From contig CACGWW010000011.1 of NCBI GenBank assembly GCA_902576905.1, positions 1 through 51,715 of the forward strand: a DNA stretch of 51,715 nt. Reading direction: 5' to 3'. Under the pieces are notes generated by a model. That model searched no databases. It saw only the letters and a program-made list of their open reading frames with translations, and was not told where the DNA came from. Shown in pieces: positions 26,501 through 33,500 of the stretch (its first letter is position 1; each line of letters opens with the position of its first letter). The DNA is from an uncultured Alphaproteobacteria bacterium (GTDB taxonomy: Bacteria > Pseudomonadota > Alphaproteobacteria > Rhodobacterales > Rhodobacteraceae). Made by a program: the position numbers and the translations under genes.

Positions 26501-27067
26501 ATGGCAAAAAAATTAATATATATATTCTGCCTCGCAATTTGCTTTACACTTTCGATCACATCACTTTCTCTTTCATCAAAAGAGAAAAACAGAATAGAAC
26601 TACTCCTTGATAACTTAGCGTCTTCGCCAAGCCCCTCCGACTCAGGGCTTATAAGAAGAGAAGTGTGGAATTTATGGTTAGAAGGGTATATCGATAGGAC
26701 AATCAAGAGCAAGATCGATGGAGCATTAGACTTATTCAATGCTGGAAAACTAGAACAAGCAAAGATCGCGTTCAGCGAAATAATTGAATTAGATCCAGAT
26801 TATGTCGAAGGGTGGAATAAAAGGGCGACAGTAAAATTTTTATTGGGTGATTTCCATGGATCACTTAAAGATATTGAGGAGGTGCTCAAAAGACAGCCTC
26901 GTCATTTCGGAGCAATATCTGGTTCTGGGCTTATTCATATTCACAATAGCAATATTCGTGAAGCATATAAGTCCTACAAGAGGCTGACTGAGATCGATCC
27001 CCATAATGAGGATGGTAAAAGGTTTTTGCCTATGCTAGAAAAAAAATTATATGGAAAGAGTTTATGA
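26501..27067 (+). CDS. TPR-repeat protein, secreted or membrane-anchored
   Basis: 188 residues. Residues 5-24 form a signal peptide or anchor. From about residue 75 there are two to three tetratricopeptide repeats (ALDLFNAGKLEQAKIAFSEI, then AVKFLLGD-like TVKFLLGDFHGSLKDIEEVL). The region 40-60 is Ser/Pro-rich. Likely a periplasmic scaffold; partner unknown. The SMR exporter gene begins 3 nt after its stop. Confidence 0.8.
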   Translation: MAKKLIYIFCLAICFTLSITSLSLSSKEKNRIELLLDNLASSPSPSDSGLIRREVWNLWLEGYIDRTIKSKIDGALDLFNAGKLEQAKIAFSEIIELDPDYVEGWNKRATVKFLLGDFHGSLKDIEEVLKRQPRHFGAISGSGLIHIHNSNIREAYKSYKRLTEIDPHNEDGKRFLPMLEKKLYGKSL

Positions 27068-27070
27068 AAA

Positions 27071-27409
27071 ATGCAACCAATAACAGCGTATCTCTGCCTT
27101 CTAGCCGCAATAGTCTTTGAGGTAAGTGGTACACTTTTGTTACCCGCGTCTCAAAATTTTACGAACGCAAAAGCCACTATATCTCTAGTGTTACTCTACG
27201 GTGTTTCTTTCTACTTTTTGTCAATCGTTGTGAACTTTATTCCTATTGCGATAATGTATGCTACTTGGAGTGGATTAGGAATTTTTACTTTGGCTCTAGT
27301 ATCTTATTTTGCTTTCAATCAATCTCTCAATTTTTGGTCTGTGATTGGATTAGCTCTAATAGTTATTGGTGTTGTTCTCGTAAATATAAATATAACATTA
27401 CCCAAATAG
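27071..27409 (+). CDS. Small multidrug resistance (SMR/EmrE) family transporter
   Basis: 112 residues with four membrane segments. The essential acidic residue is present as E17 in AIVFEVSGT, and the YATWSGLGI motif in segment 3 matches EmrE. It acts as a dual-topology dimer exchanging protons for cationic compounds or, in some subtypes, guanidinium or polyamines; the subtype is not resolved. Begins 3 nt after the TPR gene and ends convergently with the thioesterase. Confidence 0.9.
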   Translation: MQPITAYLCLLAAIVFEVSGTLLLPASQNFTNAKATISLVLLYGVSFYFLSIVVNFIPIAIMYATWSGLGIFTLALVSYFAFNQSLNFWSVIGLALIVIGVVLVNINITLPK

Positions 27410-27420
27410 ATTGCTAAAAA

Positions 27421-27852
27421 CTATTTCTTCATTCCATGCGTATCGAAAAGGAACCCAGTATGAAGACAGGAAGCCACCAATTTATTCTTTTCCTTAAAAA
27501 TCTTACCCTCTACCGAAACGATATTTTTGCCTATTTTCAAGATAGATGCCTTTATTGTTGCAGGCTCTAGAGACAATGGCCGATGGAATGTTGTGTGGAA
27601 GTCCGTTGTGTTGGGAAATCTTTTGCCTTTAGTAGAAAATAAAACACATAGTGCTGTGCAATCATCTAGTACGCTGGTGATCATTCCACCCTGTACATTT
27701 CCTTGAGGGTTTAAACAATCAGGAGGAAAGCACACCTCAAAAACAAATTCGCCATCCATTTCCACCAAAAATTTGATTGGGAAAAATTTCCCAACACCTT
27801 TGCTTTGGTAGACCTTCATAACTGCGTCAATCAGAGCTTTCTCAATAGACAT
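27421..27852 (-). CDS. PaaI-type hotdog-fold thioesterase
   Basis: 143 residues, hotdog fold. GNVQGGMITSVLDDCTA is the PaaI/4HBT helix with the catalytic Asp/Asn position, and FHTTFHRPL is the following strand. It hydrolyses acyl-CoA thioesters, often phenylacetyl- or hydroxybenzoyl-type. Convergent with the SMR gene; divergent from the pobA leader, so it may share regulation with aromatic degradation, but this is inference. Confidence 0.85.
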   Translation of the reverse strand: MSIEKALIDAVMKVYQSKGVGKFFPIKFLVEMDGEFVFEVCFPPDCLNPQGNVQGGMITSVLDDCTALCVLFSTKGKRFPNTTDFHTTFHRPLSLEPATIKASILKIGKNIVSVEGKIFKEKNKLVASCLHTGFLFDTHGMKK

Positions 27853-27925
27853 CTCGACTTATCCAATGGGCTATGCTGTTTCCTAAACCTGTCATTTCTG
27901 ATCTTTAAGTCAATTATAAATTTTA

Positions 27926-27948
27926 TAGTTTGAGAAGACTACAAACTA
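27926..27948. promoter_or_regulatory. Inverted repeat in the pobA leader region
   Basis: TAGTTTG (27926-27932) and CAAACTA (27942-27948) are perfect 7-bp arms with a 9-nt spacer, about 45 bp before the small ORF and between the divergent thioesterase and pobA units. Size and position suit an operator, but no adjacent regulator gene exists. Confidence 0.4.
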
Positions 27949-27980
27949 CCTTACATTGTTAATCAGAGTTTAACAACTGA

Positions 27981-27990
27981 AAGGAGGTGG
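27981..27990 (+). promoter_or_regulatory. Near-perfect Shine-Dalgarno before a 26-codon ORF
   Basis: The stretch AAAGGAGGTGGTCC (from 27980) matches 13 of 14 bases of the sequence complementary to a standard 16S rRNA 3' end (one G for A). GGAGG (27983-27987) stands 7 nt before ATG 27995. This is much stronger than any other ribosome-binding site in the window. Confidence 0.85.
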
Positions 27991-27994
27991 TCCA

Positions 27995-28075
27995 ATGTCT
28001 AGTGATTATTCGATGATGGTGGCAGACATAGATACCCTCTCGACAAAAATTTTCGAGGGGCAAAAAGGGGTCTGA
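27995..28075 (+). CDS. Leader peptide / small protein of 26 residues
   Basis: The ORF begins MSSDYSMMVADIDTLSTK and ends EGQKGV. It is supported by the near-perfect Shine-Dalgarno with ideal spacing and by its position inside a compact leader that ends in a terminator just before pobA. An 8-bp hairpin covers codons 14-22. There is no cysteine, no transmembrane segment and no run of a regulatory amino acid as in classical amino-acid attenuators. It could be a leader peptide whose translation controls read-through, or a small protein in its own right. I do not recognise it with certainty. Confidence 0.6.
   Translation: MSSDYSMMVADIDTLSTKIFEGQKGV
28036..28060 (+). ncRNA. Hairpin inside the leader ORF
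   Basis: CCTCTCGA (28036-28043) pairs with TCGAGGGG (28053-28060), 8 bp including one G-U, with a 9-nt loop. It could act as a pause structure between the Shine-Dalgarno and the downstream terminator. Confidence 0.5.
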
Positions 28076-28093
28076 CACTAAATCGTCAGTCGC

Positions 28094-28126
28094 CGAAGGA
28101 GGCTTAACAGCCTCCTTCGCTTTTTT
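28094..28126 (+). terminator. Intrinsic terminator / attenuator directly before pobA
   Basis: CGAAGGAGGC (28094-28103) and GCCTCCTTCG (28110-28119) form a perfect 10-bp stem with a 6-nt loop followed by C and six T. The T-run ends 6 bp before the pobA ATG, leaving no room for a normal promoter or ribosome-binding site after it. The right arm carries CCTCCTT, complementary to AAGGAGG at 27981-27987. Confidence 0.88.
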
Positions 28127-28132
28127 ATAATT

Positions 28133-29314
28133 ATGGTTAATTTTAAAACACAAGTAACGATTATAGGTGGTGGTCCATCGGGGCTATTATTATCCCAGTT
28201 GCTTATGAATGAGGGTATAGACACCATCATTTTGGAAAAACACACTAAAAGCCATGTATTATCAAGAATAAGAGCTGGTGTTTTGGAGAGTGGGACCGTA
28301 GAAATATTGAAGCAAGCTGGTGTAGGTGAAAGAATAGAGATTGATGGGTTTGTTCATGAAGGTACTTATCTTTCATCAGAAAATAAAGGTTTCAGAGTTT
28401 CTTTTTCAGAGACCGTGGGTAAGAGTGTTACAATTTTTGGACAAACTGAAGTAACAAAAGATTTATACCAAAAGCAGGAGGAGAGAGAAGCTAATATCTT
28501 TTTCCAGGTAAAAAACGTAAATATAATTGACCCAAAATGTTCAAAGACGGAGGTAATATTTGAAGATGAAATTGGGAAAGAAATTAAAATTGTATCTGAC
28601 TTTGTTGTAGGCTGTGATGGCTTTCATGGCGTTAGCAGGCAGCGAATCCCTCTAAACCAAAGAAAAGAGTATGAAAGAATATATCCATTCGGCTGGCTAG
28701 GTATTTTGTCTGAAACCCCTCCCGTCAGCGATGAGTTGATTTATGCCAACACTAGTGATGGATTTGCTCTATGCTCCATGAGGAATAATAATCTTTCAAG
28801 ATACTATCTTCAGTGTGATGTGAATACTAAAGCAGAGGACTATTCGGATGATTATTTTTGGAAGGAATTAATTAAACGACTGCCCGAGAATTCAAAGGAT
28901 AATTTAAGGACTGGCCCTTCAATTGAGAAATCTATTGCTCCGCTGAGGAGTTTCGTGGTCGAGCCGCTTCAATACGGCAATCTTTTTCTCGTTGGAGACG
29001 CGGCTCACATTGTGCCTCCAACCGGAGCTAAGGGTTTGAACCTAGCGGTGTCAGATGTGCATTATTTATCAGAGGGCCTTATAGCCTTTTATAGAGGAGA
29101 GGGTGATAAGAAATTATTTAACTACTCTAAAACGGCTTTGAATAGAATATGGAAAGCGGTGAGGTTTAGTTGGTGGATGACTACTTTGATGCATGAGTTT
29201 CCTGAGACTAAAGAATTCGACAGGAAAATAAAAATAAGTGAATTAGACTATCTTTCGCATTCAAATTTTGCGCAAGCGCATTTTGCCGAAAACTATGTAG
29301 GCATACCATTATGA
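28133..29314 (+). CDS. pobA: 4-hydroxybenzoate 3-monooxygenase
   Basis: 393 residues, normal for PobA. FAD-binding GGGPSG (12-17), the NADPH/FAD region SRIRAGVLESGTVEILKQAG and the second FAD motif GDAAHIVPPTGAKGLN match p-hydroxybenzoate hydroxylase closely. It converts 4-hydroxybenzoate to protocatechuate with NADPH and O2. The ATG lies 6 bp after a terminator T-run and has no Shine-Dalgarno; no better start exists before the FAD motif. Expression therefore probably depends on attenuation or on a (nearly) leaderless transcript. Overlaps the next gene by 4 nt. No ring-cleavage genes are in the window. Confidence 0.93.
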   Translation: MVNFKTQVTIIGGGPSGLLLSQLLMNEGIDTIILEKHTKSHVLSRIRAGVLESGTVEILKQAGVGERIEIDGFVHEGTYLSSENKGFRVSFSETVGKSVTIFGQTEVTKDLYQKQEEREANIFFQVKNVNIIDPKCSKTEVIFEDEIGKEIKIVSDFVVGCDGFHGVSRQRIPLNQRKEYERIYPFGWLGILSETPPVSDELIYANTSDGFALCSMRNNNLSRYYLQCDVNTKAEDYSDDYFWKELIKRLPENSKDNLRTGPSIEKSIAPLRSFVVEPLQYGNLFLVGDAAHIVPPTGAKGLNLAVSDVHYLSEGLIAFYRGEGDKKLFNYSKTALNRIWKAVRFSWWMTTLMHEFPETKEFDRKIKISELDYLSHSNFAQAHFAENYVGIPL

Positions 29315-29892
29315 AAAATTTCATAGAAAGAGCTTTGAGGGTAATCGAAGAAGAAATAATTCCAGAAACAAAAAAAGGTGTTGCGAAAGGTAATAAAGTT
29401 TTTGGAGGCGCTATTTTAAACAAAAGTGACTATGCAACCCTGACTATTGGAGTTAATCAAGAAACTGAAAACCCGCTTTTTCATGGTGAAATATCTACGT
29501 TAAACAAATTTTTTGCCGAAAACAAAAATAGGTCCACAGATGATTTAATATTTTTGTCGACACATGAGCCTTGCCCAATGTGTTTATCAGCTATTACTTG
29601 GGCAGGGTTTAATACTATTTACTATTTTTTTAATTACCAAGATACAAAAAAGGCTTTTAATATAGCTCATGATTTAGACATTCTGTCGGAAGTATTTGGA
29701 AGGTCGGATGGAGCATATAGTAAAGAAAATTATTTTTGGAAATGTTATGCAATAAAAGATCTGATCAGTAAGCTAGAGCCAGCAAGTAGAGATAATTTAT
29801 TGAAAATATCTGAGCGTATATCGTCAATATATGAGAGTTTATCGGAAGTGTACCAAAATAAGAAAAATGACAATAGTATTCCGCTCTGCTAG
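29311..29892 (+). CDS. Zn-dependent nucleoside/cytidine-deaminase-like protein
   Basis: 193 residues. The deaminase zinc site is complete: H58-x-E60 (FHGEIS) and P87-C88-P89-M90-C91. FGGAILNKSDYATLTIGVNQ matches the first strands of the guanine/cytosine deaminase fold. The C-terminal 60 residues, beyond the usual core, are charged and helical. Translation is coupled to pobA (ATGA). The partnership with an aromatic hydroxylase is unexpected, so the substrate may be an amino-substituted aromatic or purine; this is inference. Confidence 0.85.
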   Translation: MKNFIERALRVIEEEIIPETKKGVAKGNKVFGGAILNKSDYATLTIGVNQETENPLFHGEISTLNKFFAENKNRSTDDLIFLSTHEPCPMCLSAITWAGFNTIYYFFNYQDTKKAFNIAHDLDILSEVFGRSDGAYSKENYFWKCYAIKDLISKLEPASRDNLLKISERISSIYESLSEVYQNKKNDNSIPLC

Positions 29893-29969
29893 ATATAATT
29901 CAAGATTGGTCTATTTATTCTAATGTCACAAAAAAATAGAACTTAATAAGGTTTTAAGGAGTATGAAAT

Positions 29970-30368
29970 ATGTTTGATGAAAAAGAGTACTTTGACCCAA
30001 AAAAATCACAATTAAATGTAATTGGTTCAACACTCGAATCCTGTTCTAGTGACCCATTAACTGGGTTTTTGAGAGACGGTTGTTGTACTTGGGATCCTAG
30101 AGACATAGGAAGTCATACTGTTTGTGCAATAATGACAACAGAGTTCCTTGAGTTTTCAAAAGAAAGAGGAAATGACCTATCTACGCCTAGACCAGAATAT
30201 CAATTTGAAGGTTTGAAGGATGGGGATCGTTGGTGTCTTTGTGCAGCAAGGTGGGAAGAAGCTAGAATGGCAGGTAAAGCACCTAAAGTTGTTCTTGAAG
30301 CAACGAATATCAAATGCCTAGATATTTGCGATTTGGAACACTTAAAAAAACATACTGGAGGAAATTAG
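29970..30368 (+). CDS. DUF2237 family protein
   Basis: 132 residues. The cysteine-containing block DGCCTWDPRDIGSHTVCA and the stretch DGDRWCLCAARWEEA are hallmarks of DUF2237, a small soluble family of unknown function. AAGGAG precedes the ATG with 7-nt spacing; an out-of-frame ATG lies between. The cysteines suggest metal binding or redox activity but this is untested. Next gene starts immediately after its stop. Confidence 0.85.
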   Translation: MFDEKEYFDPKKSQLNVIGSTLESCSSDPLTGFLRDGCCTWDPRDIGSHTVCAIMTTEFLEFSKERGNDLSTPRPEYQFEGLKDGDRWCLCAARWEEARMAGKAPKVVLEATNIKCLDICDLEHLKKHTGGN

Positions 30369-30779
30369 ATGTCTGAAAATACTCATAATATCCAAGATTT
30401 TAGGGTCTTCTCGTTATCTATAGAGTTTTTGACAACACTTTATGGCTTGTTTATGGTCATTTGGGGTATTTCTATATCATTAATTTCTGGGAGCTCTTCT
30501 GTAACGTCTATGATACCTGCCTTCATCGGGGTGCCACTTGCGTTTATTGGCTTTATATCAATGATAAAACCGACATTTAGGAAGGCTTTAATGCATATAG
30601 CAGTAGTTATCGGCATAGTCGCTTTTTTGGGTGGGCTCGATTTTTTTAGAGGCATGTTTACTAATTATTATGCAGGATTATCAAAGCTTATGCTTTTGAT
30701 CACAGGATTTGTTTATGTATATTGTTGCGTCAAAAGTTTCATATTTGTGCGACGACAAAAAAAACTTCAGACTAATTAA
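30369..30779 (+). CDS. Small four-helix membrane protein
   Basis: 136 residues with about four hydrophobic segments (around 17-37, 47-62, 73-90, 99-120) and a basic C-terminus (RRQKKL). GGAGG 6 nt before the ATG supports the start. It follows the DUF2237 gene without a gap, so the pair probably works together. No recognisable family. Confidence 0.75.
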   Translation: MSENTHNIQDFRVFSLSIEFLTTLYGLFMVIWGISISLISGSSSVTSMIPAFIGVPLAFIGFISMIKPTFRKALMHIAVVIGIVAFLGGLDFFRGMFTNYYAGLSKLMLLITGFVYVYCCVKSFIFVRRQKKLQTN

Positions 30780-30811
30780 AAAATAATCTTCTTGGGTTTT
30801 TATATTTTTGG

Positions 30812-30840
30812 TTGACACTACTTAAATTTACTCCATGTTA
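30812..30840 (+). promoter_or_regulatory. Candidate promoter of the pseudoazurin gene
   Basis: A perfect -35 TTGACA (30812-30817) stands in the 96-bp gap before the pseudoazurin gene. With a 17-nt spacer the -10 would be ATGTTA (30835-30840), a weak match. The -35 is the best sigma-70-like box seen in the window. Confidence 0.4.
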
Positions 30841-30875
30841 CAGCTTGTGAGTTACATATTGTATAGGAGGATAAT

Positions 30876-31316
30876 ATGAGACTTTTTTCATTAACGGTAA
30901 CATTGTTGGCTAGTTTTTTAGTACCCGTTGCTTCTTTCGCAGCTGACATTGAAGTAAAAATGCTAAATAAGGGCGAAGAAGGAAAAATGATATTTGAGCC
31001 TTCCTTTATAAAAGCCCAAGTAGGCGACAACATAATTTTTCTACCGACGGATAAGGGGCATATGGCTGCGTCCATAAAAGGATTAATCCCCGAGGGGGCA
31101 AAAAAATTCAAGAGTAAAATTAACAAGAAATTTAGTTATACTGTGGAAGTTGAGGGACTTTACGGAATCCGGTGCACACCTCATTATGCGAATGGAATGG
31201 TGGCTTTAATCCAAGTTGGAGACTCTGCAGATCCTACTGATTTTCTTAAGGGACAAAAAGTTCCAAAAAAATCTAAAGAGCGGCTCGAAACATATTTGAG
31301 TCAAGTTGGTTCTTAA
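30876..31316 (+). CDS. Pseudoazurin (type I copper protein)
   Basis: 146 residues with a signal peptide (cleavage likely after SFA, residue 22). Copper ligands are H62 (KGHMA), C100, H103 and M108 (IRCTPHYANGM). Periplasmic single-electron carrier, in relatives serving nitrite or nitrous-oxide reductase or acting as a cytochrome c substitute. A strong GGAGG lies 5 nt before the ATG. No denitrification genes are nearby. Convergent with pcs. Confidence 0.93.
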   Translation: MRLFSLTVTLLASFLVPVASFAADIEVKMLNKGEEGKMIFEPSFIKAQVGDNIIFLPTDKGHMAASIKGLIPEGAKKFKSKINKKFSYTVEVEGLYGIRCTPHYANGMVALIQVGDSADPTDFLKGQKVPKKSKERLETYLSQVGS

Positions 31317-32054
31317 TTAAGTATTTTGTTTAAAGGATCTCCTTAGGGAGATCCATACAAAATAAGCTGTACTAATTAGCCATAGTCCAAAAATCATCGC
31401 ATGAAATTGGTGTAACAAGAAACTGTGTTTGTGTAGTATTAAAAAAACTGCGCTTGTGGACCATACTCCTACCATCAGTATTGAGGAATTGCGTAGCTCT
31501 TTAACTCTAAATGGGTGAATGATTTTTATCGGAATGAACGTTAATATTAAACATAAGCATATAGCTCCAAAATTAAACCAGAGCCCGAGATCTAAGATAA
31601 AAAGAAAGAAAACCAGCAAATTCCAAAGCGCAGAAAAGCCCTTAAAGTAATAATCTGTTGTTTTCATATTCTTATCAGAAAACGTATAACAACTAGCCAA
31701 TAAAATAGAAAAACAGGTTATATAAACGAGATTATATGGAACCATTGAAAACCAATAAATCATCAATACAGGTAGTATTGAGTAGTTAAACATGTCTATA
31801 ACGTTGTCTAAAGTGCTCCCATCTACTTCTGGAAGTGCTTCTTCCACGTTGACGTATCTAGCTAGAGTGCCATCTACGCCATCAATAACTAAAGCAAAAC
31901 CCATAAATAAAAATGCTAAGGTTTGTTCACCATTTAATATTGCTATAAGGCCTAGAAACCCAAAAATTAGTCCTGATGCAGTAAAAATGTGAGCCGCCCA
32001 CGCAAACGCTTTATTTATTTTTTTTGATTTAAAAACAATATCTTTTAACTTCAT
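31317..32054 (-). CDS. pcs: Phosphatidylcholine synthase
   Basis: 245 residues, about eight membrane segments. The CDP-alcohol phosphotransferase motif is D58-G-V-D61-G-T-L-A-R66, then G79, D83 and D87. The spacer before the glycine is longer than in other family members and, with LDNVIDMFNY, matches bacterial Pcs. It condenses choline with CDP-diacylglycerol in the inner membrane. No other phospholipid genes are near. Ends directly against the pseudoazurin gene. Confidence 0.88.
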   Translation of the reverse strand: MKLKDIVFKSKKINKAFAWAAHIFTASGLIFGFLGLIAILNGEQTLAFLFMGFALVIDGVDGTLARYVNVEEALPEVDGSTLDNVIDMFNYSILPVLMIYWFSMVPYNLVYITCFSILLASCYTFSDKNMKTTDYYFKGFSALWNLLVFFLFILDLGLWFNFGAICLCLILTFIPIKIIHPFRVKELRNSSILMVGVWSTSAVFLILHKHSFLLHQFHAMIFGLWLISTAYFVWISLRRSFKQNT

Positions 32055-32101
32055 GCCTTAAAAATAAATAAAAGTGGGTATATGTCAAACAATTAGAAAA
32101 G

Positions 32102-33316
32102 TTAAGATTTTTCCATTATTTCTGACACCTGAAACCCGTCTTCCCTTAGTGCCTTGATGATAGAGGCAATATGTTCTACGCTTAACGCTTCGATAATAGC
32201 ATCAATTTTTGCATTCTTAACTGGAACGTCATTAAACATTCTTTGGTGATATATTTCAATAATGTTGCCTCCATACTTAGCAATTAAATTTGATATTCTA
32301 GCTAACATTCCAGGCTCATCAATTATATCGATCCGTACTTTTGTCATCCTTCCATCCATCAAGAGCTTTCGGTTTAATATGCTGGCAAATAGCCTAGCAT
32401 CAATGTTACCTCCACAAATAACTGTTCCTACTTTTTTACCAGAAAATTTGTCTTTATTGTTCATTATTGCCGCTACACCTGCAGCGCCTGCTCCTTCAGC
32501 TACAACTCTCTCGTTTTCAAATAAAGAGCTAATTGCTTTTTCGAGCTCAAATTCGTTAATGAGCAAAATATCATCAACATGATCTTTTATTATCTCCGAA
32601 GTAATTTTCCCAGGCCTTTTTACAGCTATACCATCAGCCAAGGTATCTCCCAAAATTGTAAGATCCTTATTGTGAAGCACATTATACATAGAGGGAAATT
32701 TTTCAGTTTGCACTCCATATATTTTTATGTTGGGTTTCAAAGCCTTAGCCACTATTGATACGCCTGATATCAACCCACCCCCTCCAATAGGAATAACTAA
32801 TAGGTCTAAATCTTTAATATCTGCCATAAACTCTAGTCCGAGGGTGCCCTGTCCAATTACAACGTTATAATCGTCATATGGATGTATAAGGGTCAATTCT
32901 TTATCGTTTGCCAATTCGGAAACATAAGTTTGAGACTCATTTAAAGTGCGTCCCCTCAGGATAACGTCTGCACCTAAACTTTTTGTTTTCATTACTTTGA
33001 ATAAAGGAGCGTGCTCTGGCATAACAATTGTGGCGTTAACGCGTTCTTTTTTTGCCCACCAAGCTACAGCTTGGGCATGGTTACCCGCAGACATAGCAAT
33101 TACGCCCATTTTTTTTTGTTCTTCTTTTAAACGTGTTATGGAAGTGTAAGCTCCTCTAACTTTGAAAGAAGATGTATATTGAAGGTTTTCTAATTTAAGA
33201 AAAACCTCTCCATTGATTTCACTACTTAAATGCTGAGATCGAATAGTAGGTGTTCTAATTATATTACCTATCAATTCCTTACTAGCGCGCCTTATCGTGT
33301 CTATCTTGATTTTCAT
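32102..33316 (-). CDS. ilvA: Threonine ammonia-lyase (threonine dehydratase, single ACT domain)
   Basis: 404 residues. PLP lysine K52 in TSSFKVRGA, the phosphate-binding glycine loop IPIGGGGLISG, and a C-terminal ACT domain (from about residue 325, RIDIIDEPGMLARISNLI). The single ACT domain and length match the catabolic/TdcB-like or short IlvA type. It makes 2-oxobutanoate for isoleucine synthesis or threonine breakdown. Shares a 184-bp divergent upstream region with hpf. Confidence 0.9.
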   Translation of the reverse strand: MKIKIDTIRRASKELIGNIIRTPTIRSQHLSSEINGEVFLKLENLQYTSSFKVRGAYTSITRLKEEQKKMGVIAMSAGNHAQAVAWWAKKERVNATIVMPEHAPLFKVMKTKSLGADVILRGRTLNESQTYVSELANDKELTLIHPYDDYNVVIGQGTLGLEFMADIKDLDLLVIPIGGGGLISGVSIVAKALKPNIKIYGVQTEKFPSMYNVLHNKDLTILGDTLADGIAVKRPGKITSEIIKDHVDDILLINEFELEKAISSLFENERVVAEGAGAAGVAAIMNNKDKFSGKKVGTVICGGNIDARLFASILNRKLLMDGRMTKVRIDIIDEPGMLARISNLIAKYGGNIIEIYHQRMFNDVPVKNAKIDAIIEALSVEHIASIIKALREDGFQVSEIMEKS

Positions 33317-33402
33317 TTTTTTTTGTCAAAGCGTTTTTAAGCTCTTTATTCACCATTTCAATCTGAAAATAAAGAAAAATTATTTATAAAGATCAGAATG
33401 AT

Positions 33403-33460
33403 AATAGCGTAGAAATGGTATAAGCTACCGTCTGATTTTTAACAAACGCTATTTTTTTTT
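33403..33460 (+). ncRNA. Structured element with terminator-like end upstream of hpf
   Basis: AATAGCGT (33403-33410) pairs with ACGCTATT (33446-33453) and is followed by T7. The 35-nt interior contains a smaller hairpin GGTA-TAAGC-TACC. This could be the 3' end of a small RNA, an attenuator, or the terminator of an unseen transcript. The T-run lies where a -35 box for hpf would be expected. Confidence 0.45.
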
Positions 33461-33471
33461 ATGAATTGGTA

Positions 33472-33477
33472 TATAAT
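33472..33477 (+). promoter_or_regulatory. Candidate -10 box of hpf
   Basis: Perfect TATAAT at 33472-33477, 24 bp before the hpf start codon. No recognisable -35 lies 17 bp upstream, where the sequence is the T-run of the preceding hairpin element. Transcription would begin near 33484 with a very short leader. Confidence 0.5.
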
Positions 33478-33500
33478 AAGCGTGGGAGCGTGAATTAAAT

